Assembly (NCBI RefSeq): GCF_003201355.1
Contig: NZ_QICL01000004.1
Span: 124,001-188,000, forward strand
Reading direction: 5' to 3'
Length of the DNA stretch: 64,000 nucleotides
From: Indolivaga alginatilytica
GTDB lineage: Bacteria; Bacteroidota; Bacteroidia; Bacteroidales; Dysgonomonadaceae
In this document: positions 23,947-33,984 of the stretch, piece by piece
Layout of the letters: each line of letters starts with the position of its first letter
How positions within the stretch are numbered: the stretch's first letter is position 1
The notes under the pieces: model-generated
What the model was told of the DNA's origin: nothing
The model's input: the letters and a program-made list of their open reading frames with translations, nothing else
Databases searched by the model: none
Position numbers and translations under genes: made by a program

Positions 23947-26900
23947 ATGGCAAATATTGGAAACCTGAGCTTCGGTATCGGCGGTGACGATAAAGAACTG
24001 CGGAAGATTCTGGACGACAGGAAAAAGGATGCAATAGAATTGCAAAAGTTACTATCGTCTTTCAATGTAGGAGGCAAGCAAAACTCCAACCGTCAGCAAA
24101 TGAATGACATTGTAAAGCTGACCGAGCAACGAAACAGGCTTGAACAATCGAACTTGCGGTTACAGGAAACACGGGACAGGGTAGCCGCTAATTCGCTGAT
24201 CTCACAACAACGGGTCAATCAGGCAACCGAGCGAACCAATGCCCTGAACCTGCAAAGCCTGAGAGTAGATGCCGACAGGCTGGCTGCCGAACAACGCATC
24301 CGAACCGAGACGGAACGCACGGAAGCGGTTCGCCGAAGGCAACAAGTAAGTGCTGCACAGTTAGCCAGAATAGAACAAGACCGTATCAACAACGAAAGGT
24401 TAGCCCAACAACGGTTATTAACTGAGATACAACGCACGGAAGCAGCCAGACAAAGGGCTGCCATGATAGGATTGCAGGGTCAAAATTCGCTAAACGGAGC
24501 TTTGGGTCTGACAAACAGGACTATGTTCAATCAAAGAATCCTGCTGTCGGATTTATCGAGGCAGTTGGGTATTTATTTCTCTATATACCAAGTCGGGGCA
24601 TTTGTCAAAGAACTGGCGATGGTATCGGGGGAGTTTGAGAAACAAAGGCTCTCGCTGACTGCCATGCTCCAAGACAAAGAAGCGGCAGACCGTATTTTCG
24701 GACAGATCAAAGATTTGGCTGTTTATTCCCCTTTCAATTTTAAACAATTGACCGACTATGCCAAACAGTTATCGGCATATTCGATTCCTGCGGACGAGCT
24801 ATATGATACCATGAAACGCCTTGCGGACGTGTCGGCAGGGTTGGGCGTGGATATGAACCGCATTGTGCTTGCCTTTGGGCAAATAAGAGCATCCTCGATA
24901 CTGAAGGGAACCGAACTCCGGCAGCTCGCCGAAACGGGACTGCCCATTGTGGATATGCTGATAAAGAAGTTTAAGGAACTCGGAGAGGAAACGGTTACAG
25001 CGGGGGATATATTCGACAAAATATCGAATAAGGAAGTTCCTTTTACCATGATAAAGGAAATCTTTCAGGACTTAACCAATGAGGGCGGTATGTTCTTCCA
25101 GATGCAAGAGATACAGGCGACATCGCTTGCGGGTAAGATTTCCAACTTACGGGATTCCTTCGATATTATGTTGGACAGTATCGGTTCGGCAAACAGCGAT
25201 TTGCTGAAAGGCAGTGTGGACGGGCTTGTAAACCTGATGAATAATTGGGAGAAGTATTGGAATATTCTGAAAGGGATAATCATTACTTACGGTGCATACA
25301 AGGCTGCGGTTATCGTTGCAACGACAGGGGTACAGGTCTTGGCTTCGGCTCAGAAAGCCTATAATCTGCTTATGCTGAGTGCTGCTATTCAGGGTAACAA
25401 GCTGGGTGCGGTAATCGACCTGCTGACACTCAAATTCAACAACCTGAGTAAAGCTACAAAAATCGGGCTGGCTCTTTCAGCTATCGTTGCATTAGGCTAT
25501 GCCTTAAAGTCGGCATACGACAATGCACACGAACTGGAAAACGCCCTGAAAGATATAGCCGGAAAGGTAAAAGGCGATGCCGATGCGTCGGTGGCAGCTA
25601 TGGACTTGCTTCTGATTCGCCTGAAACATACCAATAAATATTCGAAAGAATACAGGGACATTATAGACGAGATCAATAAGAAATACGGCGAGTTCCTTCC
25701 CAACCTCATAAAAGAATCGGAAACCTACGACCAGATTGCAGCCAAACTTAAAAATGTAACGGCAGCTATCTATGAAAAGGCAAAGGCTCAGGCATATTCG
25801 CAGTCACTTGAAAAGCTCGAAACGAATCTGAGCGAGAATATTTCCAAAGCCTATAAATCTGCGATGGAGTCTTTGACTGAGAAACCGCTTATGGGCTTCG
25901 GGCAATATGTATTGTCGAAAGATCAGGCAAACAAGGTCGTAGCCGATATGTTTGCAGCGATACGCAATTCACCCGAACTGTACAGGCAGGAAAGAGAAGT
26001 CGAAAAACTGATCTCCGATTCTATGGCGAAGGCTTACGCCGCAGCAGGAAAAGGGAACAGTGTCAAAACATCTTTTGCCGACCTGTATAATATTACCCAA
26101 CTGGACGGAATGATAAAGGGTGTAAAGAGTTATGCCGAAGAATTTACGATGCTTCCCGAAATACAGAAGGCTTATTTCAACGAAATAGAAGCAAGTTACG
26201 GGGCTAACGTCAATTATGCCAACAGCATCGAGCAGATTCAGCAGAAGTATGAGAAGCTAAATGCCGAACTGGATAAGAAGCCTTTTAAGGACAAAGGGGA
26301 ATTTGATACCGCCAAATTGGAAAACCACAAGAATATGCTCTTGGAAATGATAGCGGCATATAAAGACTTCGGGCAATACAAGCTGGCAGAAAATGTACAA
26401 AAGCAATACGATGAACTGGCAAAAGCCAATGAGGGCTGGCGGGTAGAATTAAAAAACATTCTGGGTAATACACTGACTATTACCGCAGAAACAAACTTCA
26501 ACGAGGTTGTCAAGGATATAAAGGATAAGTACAAGGAGGTAAAAGAGCGTATCGAAGCCCAAAAACCAATACTGATGGAAATGGGGCTGGACTTTAAAAC
26601 AATGGCTTTCCCTTCGCCTATGAACGTATCACCCTCCAGACAACAAATGCTGAACGGTTACAAAAAAGATACGGACGATCTCAACAACCTGAACAAAGCG
26701 ATCGAGGCGATAGGCTTGAACACAAGCGACTGGATTAAAACCAAAGGGGGCAGTTCTAAAAAGGACAGGTTTACCGAAGGGCTGAAAGACAAAATAGAGC
26801 TTATCAAAGAAGCTAAGAGCCAATACGAGGAACTGCAAACAGTGATGTCGAAGCCCGACGCTTTCGGTAAGATTTCGTCTATTCAGGGATATAAAGAAGT

Positions 26901-29133
26901 GAAGCAGACCGATATTTCGAAAGAGGGCTACAAGGATTATCTGAGAGGGAAGATAAAGGAGATCGAGAAGCATTTCGGCTCTAAGAAACTGACGGATGCG
27001 GCTAAGTCTCTGGTCGAATCGCTGAACAAGGAACTAAATGCTCTGGACTTTAAGGATATTACCGAAAACGCAAAGAAAGAGATCGACAAAATAGAGAAAT
27101 TCCTTTCCCGCTATAAGGAGAAATACAGCACCTATAAGCAGCTTTCGGAAATCACAGGGGATAAGGGCAAAGCCGCAGAGCTTGTATTCGGTGATTCGTC
27201 CATGCCGATAAAGAACCACATCGACATGATGAAGGACAAATTGAAAGAATTGTCGGGCGGTGGTATCTACGAAGACTTACTGAAGGTTGACCCTGCAACT
27301 TTGACCGAACCCGTGCATAAAATGGTCGAAGATATTTCGGATGCGATTCAGGAACAGGATTTCGCCCTGAAAATCGACCTGTCGAAAATGATTGCCGATT
27401 ACGCCACTACTGAGGAAAAAATCACATCTATCCATAACCAATATGAAACAAAACGGGAAGAAGCACGAAAAAGCGGTGCATCGGAAGATGTCATAAACAG
27501 ATCGGTCGCCGCCTATGACAAAGCCGAAGCCGATGCAGTGGCGGAATTGCGTGAAGAACTGTGGCAGCTAACACCCTTTTACCGCCAGCTTTTCGGGGAA
27601 CTGTCGGACATTAGCTACCGCCATTTGAAAAAAATGGTATCGGATGCCAAAGAAACCGTTACTCAAATTGCCAATACAAAAAATGAAGATGGTAGCCTGA
27701 AATACGGAAAGTATGACGAAAGGGGAAAACTGGAAGGTTACTATATGCCTAATCAGGATGGCAGTAAAAGCGATGTGCTTATCAATCTGAGGCAATATGA
27801 ACGGATAATCACCCGAATCGCATCCGTACAGAAGGATATGCGGAAAGAAAACCCTTTCGACAGCCTTTTGCGTCCTTCAAGCGAATATAAGGTAGCCGAA
27901 GGGACAAGCGACGAGAAACAAATGCCTTTCCTAGACATTATGGGGTCGAAGGCTGCGGATTTGAACGCAATAGTGCAGGACGTGGGCGGTAGCCTTTCGG
28001 GTATGTTCGATGCTTTGGGGAATGAGGATGCTGCGGATGCGACAGCCTTTATCGGGGAAATGGTGGGGGCTGTCTCTAATGTGGCTATGGGTATTGCTTC
28101 GGGGAATCCTATTCAGGTAATACAAGGTATTATCGGCGGTATAACCGCTATTGCGAAAAACCATGATGCAAAGCTGGATAAAGCCATTAAAAAATCGCAG
28201 ACACAGGTTAAGTACCTCAAAAATGAGTACTCCGAATTACAACGTGTGGTGGAACGCCAACTTGGAGCGATAAGCAGCAGTCAGGCAAAACAGCAAGTCC
28301 AAAACCTTGAAAAGCAGAAAAAGGAACTGCAAAGCCAACGCCAAAACGAGATAGACAAGAAGAAAACCGACTGGAACACGGTTGCAGACTACGAAAACCA
28401 AATTAGCGAAATCAAAGACCAGATCCGTTACTTCTATGAAGATTTGGCAGGGGAACAGTTTGGCATTAAGATAAAGGATTGGGCGAAGAATATTTCGGAC
28501 GCACTTGTTGAGGCTTGGTCTAAGGGCGAGGATGCAGCAAAAGCCTTTGACGATACCGTTGCCGACATTATGCGGAACGTGTTTAAAAACGTATTGCAGT
28601 TACAGTATGTTGAACCGATGATGCAACAGTTAAGGACTTATATGTTCGGTACGGACGGTAAAGGGGGTATTCTGGGTGATGGCGACCTGAGTAAAAGTGA
28701 TATGAACGGCTTGGTTCAGGAACTAACTAAACTCAAAGGTAATCTGAGTAATTGGCAAAGTGCTTGGGATTATCTCTGTGAAGCAGCCAAGCAAGCAGGG
28801 ATTGACTTAGAGGAAAAGGTAAGTGACAGTGATACCTTGTCGAAAGGGATTCAAGCTGTCACGGAAGATACAGCGAACCTGTTGGCATCCTACATCAATG
28901 CGATGCGAGCCGATTTGTCACTTCAAAAGTCGATGGTTGAAAGAATAATGCTTTATGCGGAAAGGAATAATGACACTTTCGCTCTGATGCAAGCCGATAT
29001 TATGCGTATTCAGATAAACACACTCGCTATTGCTACCAATACAAACCGACTTGTTGAAATTTCGGAAGATACCAATTCTCTTTTGCGTCGGGCAAGTACT
29101 AGCGGAAGCGGAGTAAAGTTCAACATCAATTAG
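23947..29133 (+). CDS. tape measure protein
   Basis: The 1728-residue protein sets tail length. N-terminal coiled coil with repeated arginine-rich heptads (LRVDADRLAAEQRIRTETER), then a tape-measure core at about residues 200-420 (SGEFEKQRLSLTAMLQDKEA, VSAGLGVDMNRIVLAFGQIR, LKGTELRQLAETGLPIVDM). A membrane-crossing hydrophobic region follows near 440-520 and long coiled coils fill the rest. At the usual 1.5 angstrom per residue the tail would be roughly 250 nm. TTAACACAAACAC precedes the start, 6 bases after the chaperone extension ends. Confidence 0.9.
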   Translation: MANIGNLSFGIGGDDKELRKILDDRKKDAIELQKLLSSFNVGGKQNSNRQQMNDIVKLTEQRNRLEQSNLRLQETRDRVAANSLISQQRVNQATERTNALNLQSLRVDADRLAAEQRIRTETERTEAVRRRQQVSAAQLARIEQDRINNERLAQQRLLTEIQRTEAARQRAAMIGLQGQNSLNGALGLTNRTMFNQRILLSDLSRQLGIYFSIYQVGAFVKELAMVSGEFEKQRLSLTAMLQDKEAADRIFGQIKDLAVYSPFNFKQLTDYAKQLSAYSIPADELYDTMKRLADVSAGLGVDMNRIVLAFGQIRASSILKGTELRQLAETGLPIVDMLIKKFKELGEETVTAGDIFDKISNKEVPFTMIKEIFQDLTNEGGMFFQMQEIQATSLAGKISNLRDSFDIMLDSIGSANSDLLKGSVDGLVNLMNNWEKYWNILKGIIITYGAYKAAVIVATTGVQVLASAQKAYNLLMLSAAIQGNKLGAVIDLLTLKFNNLSKATKIGLALSAIVALGYALKSAYDNAHELENALKDIAGKVKGDADASVAAMDLLLIRLKHTNKYSKEYRDIIDEINKKYGEFLPNLIKESETYDQIAAKLKNVTAAIYEKAKAQAYSQSLEKLETNLSENISKAYKSAMESLTEKPLMGFGQYVLSKDQANKVVADMFAAIRNSPELYRQEREVEKLISDSMAKAYAAAGKGNSVKTSFADLYNITQLDGMIKGVKSYAEEFTMLPEIQKAYFNEIEASYGANVNYANSIEQIQQKYEKLNAELDKKPFKDKGEFDTAKLENHKNMLLEMIAAYKDFGQYKLAENVQKQYDELAKANEGWRVELKNILGNTLTITAETNFNEVVKDIKDKYKEVKERIEAQKPILMEMGLDFKTMAFPSPMNVSPSRQQMLNGYKKDTDDLNNLNKAIEAIGLNTSDWIKTKGGSSKKDRFTEGLKDKIELIKEAKSQYEELQTVMSKPDAFGKISSIQGYKEVKQTDISKEGYKDYLRGKIKEIEKHFGSKKLTDAAKSLVESLNKELNALDFKDITENAKKEIDKIEKFLSRYKEKYSTYKQLSEITGDKGKAAELVFGDSSMPIKNHIDMMKDKLKELSGGGIYEDLLKVDPATLTEPVHKMVEDISDAIQEQDFALKIDLSKMIADYATTEEKITSIHNQYETKREEARKSGASEDVINRSVAAYDKAEADAVAELREELWQLTPFYRQLFGELSDISYRHLKKMVSDAKETVTQIANTKNEDGSLKYGKYDERGKLEGYYMPNQDGSKSDVLINLRQYERIITRIASVQKDMRKENPFDSLLRPSSEYKVAEGTSDEKQMPFLDIMGSKAADLNAIVQDVGGSLSGMFDALGNEDAADATAFIGEMVGAVSNVAMGIASGNPIQVIQGIIGGITAIAKNHDAKLDKAIKKSQTQVKYLKNEYSELQRVVERQLGAISSSQAKQQVQNLEKQKKELQSQRQNEIDKKKTDWNTVADYENQISEIKDQIRYFYEDLAGEQFGIKIKDWAKNISDALVEAWSKGEDAAKAFDDTVADIMRNVFKNVLQLQYVEPMMQQLRTYMFGTDGKGGILGDGDLSKSDMNGLVQELTKLKGNLSNWQSAWDYLCEAAKQAGIDLEEKVSDSDTLSKGIQAVTEDTANLLASYINAMRADLSLQKSMVERIMLYAERNNDTFALMQADIMRIQINTLAIATNTNRLVEISEDTNSLLRRASTSGSGVKFNIN

Positions 29134-29138
29134 TTTTC

Positions 29139-29156
29139 CACAATCGGGGAATTGTG
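29139..29156. terminator. hairpin after tape measure gene
   Basis: CACAAT-CGGGGA-ATTGTG, six perfect pairs 5 bases past the stop, without a T tract. Probably a 3' end or processing hairpin rather than a strong terminator. Confidence 0.45.
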
Positions 29157-29200
29157 CAAGAGTATGAGGTTGATAAATTCCGTACCGATTTGTGTATTTA

Positions 29201-29563
29201 TATATTTGTCGAGGGACTTTACATTTTGTTTTTGTTGATGTGATTCAGGCAGCCTGATCGGGAAACTGTGAGGGCTGCTTTTACTGTAAAGTTCCAAAAC
29301 GACACCCTCTTATATCAGTTCTGGGGAGATAATTAGAACGAGCCGTTACTTCAATTAGCGGCAAAACCGAGTGACAACACCCTTACTAAATGCCCTGCTC
29401 TGTCAGACAAGCCGACAACAGGCAACACCATGAAGCGAAAGCGAAAAAGTAAGGTCAGCGTGGAGACTGTATGTGCCAAAACTCTGAAAATTCTGAGAAA
29501 CAGCGACTTATAACGCCTGAAAACGGACTGAAAACGACCGTCCGAGTATTTTTCTCTTAATTT
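29201..29563 (+). ncRNA. candidate structured non-coding RNA
   Basis: A TATATTTG box (29201-29208) starts a gene-free, relatively GC-rich stretch with many local stems: GGACTTTACA/TGTAAAGTTCC enclosing GCAGCC/GGCTGC; GTTCT/AGAAC; GCCG/CGGC; TGCC-TG/CA-GGCA around TGTC-A-GACA; GC-GAAA-GC tetraloop; CTC/GAG. It ends in CGGAC/GTCCG followed by TATTTTTCT, a terminator-like end. The only frame is a 27-codon basic one. A multi-stem RNA of about 350 bases, expressed with the late genes, is inferred. The -33 box is poor, so it may be cotranscribed from upstream. Confidence 0.45.
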
Positions 29564-29688
29564 TTTACCCTCTGTATTAATTATGGTGGAGAAGGGCTTG
29601 GAATGTGGTTGAATGAGAAAATAAGCAAATTAGAAAATGAATTTTAATTTGCTCATCTGCTAATTGAAAATTTACGAATCAAAACATT

Positions 29689-30165
29689 ATGAATGTATCT
29701 GAAATGCTGAAAGAGGAAGCTATGAAATTTGGGCTTTGTGTCGGATGGACTGACGAATGGGGCAGCCCGACCAAAGAACAATTGGTTGAAATGTATATAA
29801 AAGGATTGGATTTTTGCATACTGCACAATTACCCTTCAAACGAGTTTATAAAACAACACTTCGGCGAGATCGCCATACAAAAGGGTGTCTATACCGATAT
29901 GAAGGTCGATGTTCTTAACCCTCCTACTGCGATACTAAACGGTGAGTGTTCGGGTACGATTATACTTACAGGTTTCGTGTCCCGTGATATTCATGTGAGG
30001 CATAATAGTAAAGTAAAGATTATAGTCAGGGATTTTGCCAAAGCATTTATAAGGGTTTACGATAACGCACACGCCATTGTGGAAAATGAATCGGCTTCAC
30101 GTTGCTTTGTATATAAAAAGGGTGGTATGGCTACGATTAGCGGTAATGTGCTGGTGAGGGAATAG
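29689..30165 (+). CDS. beta-solenoid-like phage protein
   Basis: A 158-residue protein. The first 65 residues are helical (VSEMLKEEAMKFGLCVGWTD then YIKGLDFCILHNYPSNEFIK). The rest repeats short strands of about ten residues (TAILNGECSGTIILTGFVSR, DIHVRHNSKVKIIVRDFAKA, FIRVYDNAHAIVENESASRC), like a small beta-helix such as bactofilins or pentapeptide proteins. It is common in Bacteroidetes phages by my recollection, with no known function. It is the last rightward gene before the cargo island. Confidence 0.65.
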   Translation: MNVSEMLKEEAMKFGLCVGWTDEWGSPTKEQLVEMYIKGLDFCILHNYPSNEFIKQHFGEIAIQKGVYTDMKVDVLNPPTAILNGECSGTIILTGFVSRDIHVRHNSKVKIIVRDFAKAFIRVYDNAHAIVENESASRCFVYKKGGMATISGNVLVRE

Positions 30166-30205
30166 CTACAAATAGATAATTATAACATTACAACAAAACG
30201 ACTCG

Positions 30206-30910
30206 TTAAATTTTGAAATGAATGTCAAAATTTCTATTTTGTTGGTTTATAATCTCTTTTACTTCTCCGTCATATAATTTATCTTTTATTCTTAGAATAC
30301 TTACTAATTTCCAATGCACTAGATTACAGGGTAAATTAAGCGGGATTCTTAACCAAGCCTTTTTTAAATCCTCAATATTTTGAATTGATGCTACTTTATA
30401 TCCTCTGGTATAACTGATTTTTACCTGCTCATAATTTACAGATAGCTTATATCTAGTATATCCTTCTTCTGTAATATTTAAATGTAGAAATTGATCTCCA
30501 ATTTTTTCAAATAGAATGAAGATACTGCCGTTTGAAATTTCCAGAATACTCCAAATCTGGCTGGGAAATGTTTTTGTTTCCGCATAATGTGGATTTTCTT
30601 TTTTTTCGTAATACAGCGTATTTTTTTCACGATCAAAATATTTATTAATATATCCCGAAGTTGTAGGAGTTTCTAGGTAAAGTTCAAAATGGAGGTCATT
30701 TAATAAAATCATGTTTTTATATTTCTCATCCTCAATCTCTTTTTTTCTTTGAATAAATTCTTCCCTTATTATACTAATGACAGAAAGAATACATAGTATT
30801 ATTCCCGAAGTGAATAATACTATTCTAACAATGCTATCTTCTTTTATAAAAGCAGGAATAATACTGATAAAAACGCCTAAAATTGAAAGAAATATCTTAA
30901 TTTTCAACAT
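30206..30910 (-). CDS. cargo: membrane protein, unknown function
   Basis: Two N-terminal membrane helices (IKIFLSILGVFISIIPAFIK, then IVRIVLFTSGIILCILSVIS) followed by a 170-residue cytosolic part with no known motif (IWSILEISNGSIFILFEKIG, RGYKVASIQNIEDLKKAW). The ATG at 30910 gives a better membrane start than one six codons upstream. Very AT-rich. It is last in the leftward cargo block and separated from the rest by about 120 bases, so it may have its own promoter. Could be an immunity or exclusion protein. Confidence 0.55.
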   Translation of the reverse strand: MLKIKIFLSILGVFISIIPAFIKEDSIVRIVLFTSGIILCILSVISIIREEFIQRKKEIEDEKYKNMILLNDLHFELYLETPTTSGYINKYFDREKNTLYYEKKENPHYAETKTFPSQIWSILEISNGSIFILFEKIGDQFLHLNITEEGYTRYKLSVNYEQVKISYTRGYKVASIQNIEDLKKAWLRIPLNLPCNLVHWKLVSILRIKDKLYDGEVKEIINQQNRNFDIHFKI

Positions 30911-31027
30911 AATATATATAATAAACAAATAGACTAATGATACATTTAACTTTTAGCTATAAATTGCAGTTTTAGCTTATACTTAAAATATTAAGTTTAC
31001 TATTACATTGATATGATTGATTACAAG

Positions 31028-32377
31028 CTATTCCTTCCTGATTTTCAGAAATATCGAAGGTAATTTATCCGCTTTAGCTTTCTCCTTAGCTATATGATCG
31101 AGCCAACGGGCGTACAGGTCATTCGGTAGTTCTTCGTAACCTAAATCATCCATCTGCTTATATAAGGCTTGCATTTGCTCGAAATGGGTATAGGCTTCGG
31201 GCAACATTTCTTTCATTATATCGGGCTTGGGAGCTTGCAGTAAATGAGCCAGTGTAAGAGTTAGCTGTGTTTCGTAGTCCGCTTTGAACATCAATGCTCT
31301 GACGCTGTTAGGCGAGTATTGCATCACTATATCGGCACATTTGAGTATAAAATCATCATAGCCGTATTTTTGATAATAGCCTCTCATCAGATGGGTTAGA
31401 AGTTCGGCGATGGCTTTCTTTTTTTCCATCGGTTCAAGGTATAACCCGTTCTGGATGGCTTCGGCTTTGATAAAACCGTTATTCATATAATGAGTGTCGC
31501 TAAGTATTCCCTGACAGGTAAGTTCTACATTGTACCAATTATTCTTGTCGTCCTGTATTTTGACAAAAGAGTGTCTGGGGGAAAAAGACCAATAGGCTTC
31601 TGCTCCCATTTCTTCGGCTAGGGTTAAGTAATATAAAGGCATGGACTCACATTGCCCTTTTCCTGTACGCATAAGGGTGGTTACAAAATGGCTGTCGAAA
31701 CTTATATGTGAATCATAATCATCTAAGTTGTATTTTACGGGGTAATGGAATAGTTTCTTTTTGGTCGTTTTATCTCTTGTTTCCAATGTATCGGACATAT
31801 AGCGGAATAACATCATGTTTTTGGTAAGGTTGTCGTTTTTGTCCAGTTTTTCATCTTCCATTATTTGATTACAGAAATCGACACTGCTTTTTATAGAGCT
31901 TCGGTATTCATTGTAATCTATGGCATTGTCGTAGTAGGCGTTCTCGATCAGGAATATGGCTCGTCCGATATTTAACGGGGTATCGCCTTTCAGCATACTA
32001 TTTATTTCGTCAAAGGCATTGTAATAGTTTGCTGTGCCTTCGTTGTGAGCCAGCGAGGGGAAACCGCCTTTGAGTAGCATTTGAATATCTGTCTGCCGTT
32101 GGATTTCGCCTAACATTTGCTGGTGTTCTGATACTTCACGCTGTATGGCTGCATTTCTTTGTTGGACGTTTGTAATTGTGGCTGCATCCTGTTGATAGTT
32201 TTGAGGTGTGATTGTTTGACTGTTCGGGTATAGGTTATATATGTTGTTGTTAGGTGTTGTAGGTATATTGGGCTTAATAACAGGCAGACTAGGGATAACA
32301 ACGGGAGAACTTTGTGCCAGAAGATGTAGCACAAAGAAAGACAGGATATAGGCTATACTGATTCTCTTTTTTACCAT
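31028..32377 (-). CDS. cargo: secreted transglutaminase-like protein
   Basis: A 449-residue protein with a signal peptide (ISIAYILSFFVLHLLAQ, cleavage after AQ), a proline-rich linker and a papain-like/transglutaminase core. That core has catalytic Cys243 in RTGKGQCESMPLYY, His269 in SPRHSFVKI and a polar residue in NNWYNVELTC. The GKGxCxSxPxxY pattern is that of bacterial transglutaminase-like cysteine proteases. It is a paralogue of the next gene upstream (12-base gap). Periplasmic or secreted action on a protein or cell wall is inferred; the final 150 residues are helical, TPR-like. Confidence 0.65.
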   Translation of the reverse strand: MVKKRISIAYILSFFVLHLLAQSSPVVIPSLPVIKPNIPTTPNNNIYNLYPNSQTITPQNYQQDAATITNVQQRNAAIQREVSEHQQMLGEIQRQTDIQMLLKGGFPSLAHNEGTANYYNAFDEINSMLKGDTPLNIGRAIFLIENAYYDNAIDYNEYRSSIKSSVDFCNQIMEDEKLDKNDNLTKNMMLFRYMSDTLETRDKTTKKKLFHYPVKYNLDDYDSHISFDSHFVTTLMRTGKGQCESMPLYYLTLAEEMGAEAYWSFSPRHSFVKIQDDKNNWYNVELTCQGILSDTHYMNNGFIKAEAIQNGLYLEPMEKKKAIAELLTHLMRGYYQKYGYDDFILKCADIVMQYSPNSVRALMFKADYETQLTLTLAHLLQAPKPDIMKEMLPEAYTHFEQMQALYKQMDDLGYEELPNDLYARWLDHIAKEKAKADKLPSIFLKIRKE

Positions 32378-32389
32378 AATTGTTACACT

Positions 32390-33409
32390 TTATCTTTTTA
32401 TAACTACCGATCTCATGCGTTGGTCGGATTTATCGGCACTGAGTGAGCCGAGCCAGTTTTGATACATTTTAGACGGCATCTTTCTGTAACCGAGTTGATG
32501 TATGGTAGCATATAGGGTGTTCATTTCTTCCATTCTACTATTGTCTGGCGTTTGCTTATAGAGTGCGGTAAGTATTTCTCCTTTAAGCAACATGGCATTG
32601 ATATAGTTGGGGAAATGTTCTAAGGCTGTATCGCAGCATTTAATAATAAAGCTGCCGTCACCGATTCCGCATTTTGCCTGATAGCCTTGTGCCAAATCCA
32701 AGAGGGTCATGGCTACGGCTTCTTTGTCAGTCAGAGCCTTCATATAAACTTTGTTCCTGATAGCGTCTATATGGATATAGCCTGATGCCATTAACCACGC
32801 ATCAGTAGGAAAGTCGGAGCAAGTAAGTTCTATATTGTACCAGCCTACTTTTTTGTTTTGTGCTTTTATATAAATATGATTGGGGGCGAGGGCTAAGTGG
32901 CATTCCTGTCCTAGTTTGTCCATTATCATTTTATATAAATAGGGTAATGAATGGCAATTGCCTTTATTAGTATCAAAAAGCGTAGAGACAAACATATTAG
33001 ACCATTCTTTTTGCCCTGCGTAATCTTCATAGTTATAAGAAAATGGTATGCTACCGACAATATCAGTACCTACCGAAATACGAACTGTATCTGTCATAAA
33101 AAGAAATACGGCACATTGAGCCATAGCGACCTCTTTATCCCTCTCTGTATATTCAAGACTGCCATTAGTCATTAAACTTTTGCAGATAGAAGTGTATAAT
33201 TGAATATTATCCTTAAACTTCTTTTCATCCAGTTCCCCTTCATAATAAGCATTTTCAGTCAGGAAAACTGCTTTTTGAAAATCAAGTGGACTATTATCGA
33301 AAAGCATGGTGTTAATTCCTGTAAATGCTTCTTTATAATAGGTCTGCTGTGCATTGATATTAGTTACAAGTAAGCTGATAATCAATACAAGTATAATTCG
33401 TTGTAACAT
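32390..33409 (-). CDS. cargo: second transglutaminase-like protein
   Basis: A shorter (339-residue) paralogue of 31028-32377 with a signal peptide (MLQRIILVLIISLLVTNINA), without the proline-rich linker. Aligned landmarks: AFTGINTMLFDNSPLDFQKA against AFDEINSMLKGDTPLNIGRA; NKGNCHSLPYLYKMIMDKLG against GKGQCESMPLYYLTLAEEMG; APNHIYIKA against SPRHSFVKI; GWYNIELTC against NWYNVELTC. Cys, His and the polar third residue are kept, so both may be active. A tandem duplicated pair next to toxin-like genes suggests effectors or their processing enzymes; no direct evidence. Confidence 0.65.
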   Translation of the reverse strand: MLQRIILVLIISLLVTNINAQQTYYKEAFTGINTMLFDNSPLDFQKAVFLTENAYYEGELDEKKFKDNIQLYTSICKSLMTNGSLEYTERDKEVAMAQCAVFLFMTDTVRISVGTDIVGSIPFSYNYEDYAGQKEWSNMFVSTLFDTNKGNCHSLPYLYKMIMDKLGQECHLALAPNHIYIKAQNKKVGWYNIELTCSDFPTDAWLMASGYIHIDAIRNKVYMKALTDKEAVAMTLLDLAQGYQAKCGIGDGSFIIKCCDTALEHFPNYINAMLLKGEILTALYKQTPDNSRMEEMNTLYATIHQLGYRKMPSKMYQNWLGSLSADKSDQRMRSVVIKR

Positions 33410-33418
33410 ATTTCATAT

Positions 33419-33982
33419 TTATTTGCTGTTACATTTCAATTTTGGAGGGTCATAAGAGTTCATTCCCTTATTGGTAACTACTCTTTTAAATTGGGATAAG
33501 TCTTTTTTACAGAAATAATAATGTGCCCCTCTAATTTTTTCATTTATGACAAATTCAGGATAAGCCTTTTCATCATTTATAAAAGTTGAATCTATTTGAT
33601 TGTATTTAGACAGTACATTAACTATTTCGTTCGATAATATCTGAGTGGAATCCCCCCAATATATTAATTTATTATTCCGTTCTATATAATGTGATGGAAA
33701 AATATTCGTTTCTGCTCCAATTTTATCTTTCGTACTTGGATAGATTTTATTTTCATGTACGCTTGAAATACTGACTCCCAATATATCATCATTATCAATA
33801 TAGATATTTACTGAAAAAACGCTGTCTGTTTTCTGCAAACTGCATTTATCCAGAAAATCGTTTACAGCTATTCTAATTGCCTCATTACGCAAATCGTCAT
33901 TATAAACTCTATTTTGCATAGCAGCACAGCAAATAAAAAGGATAGCCAACCCAAAAATCAATTTTAAGTTTAAAATATTCAT
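33419..33982 (-). CDS. cargo: lipoprotein, candidate immunity protein
   Basis: A 187-residue protein with a lipoprotein signal (LIFGLAILFICCAAM). The mature part is alpha/beta (SVFSVNIYIDNDDILGVSIS) with no enzyme motif. Its ATG is 2 bases after the stop of the JAB toxin gene, i.e. immediately downstream and in the same direction, the usual place of a cognate immunity gene in polymorphic toxin loci. A lipid-anchored periplasmic immunity protein would fit a toxin exported across the inner membrane. Inferred from position only. Confidence 0.5.
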   Translation of the reverse strand: MNILNLKLIFGLAILFICCAAMQNRVYNDDLRNEAIRIAVNDFLDKCSLQKTDSVFSVNIYIDNDDILGVSISSVHENKIYPSTKDKIGAETNIFPSHYIERNNKLIYWGDSTQILSNEIVNVLSKYNQIDSTFINDEKAYPEFVINEKIRGAHYYFCKKDLSQFKRVVTNKGMNSYDPPKLKCNSK

Positions 33983-33984
33983 AA

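Noticed and set aside
29430-29513. 27-codon basic frame (MKRKRKSKVSVETV...) in the non-coding stretch
   Set aside because: Too short and fully inside paired regions; kept only as a note in the RNA entry.
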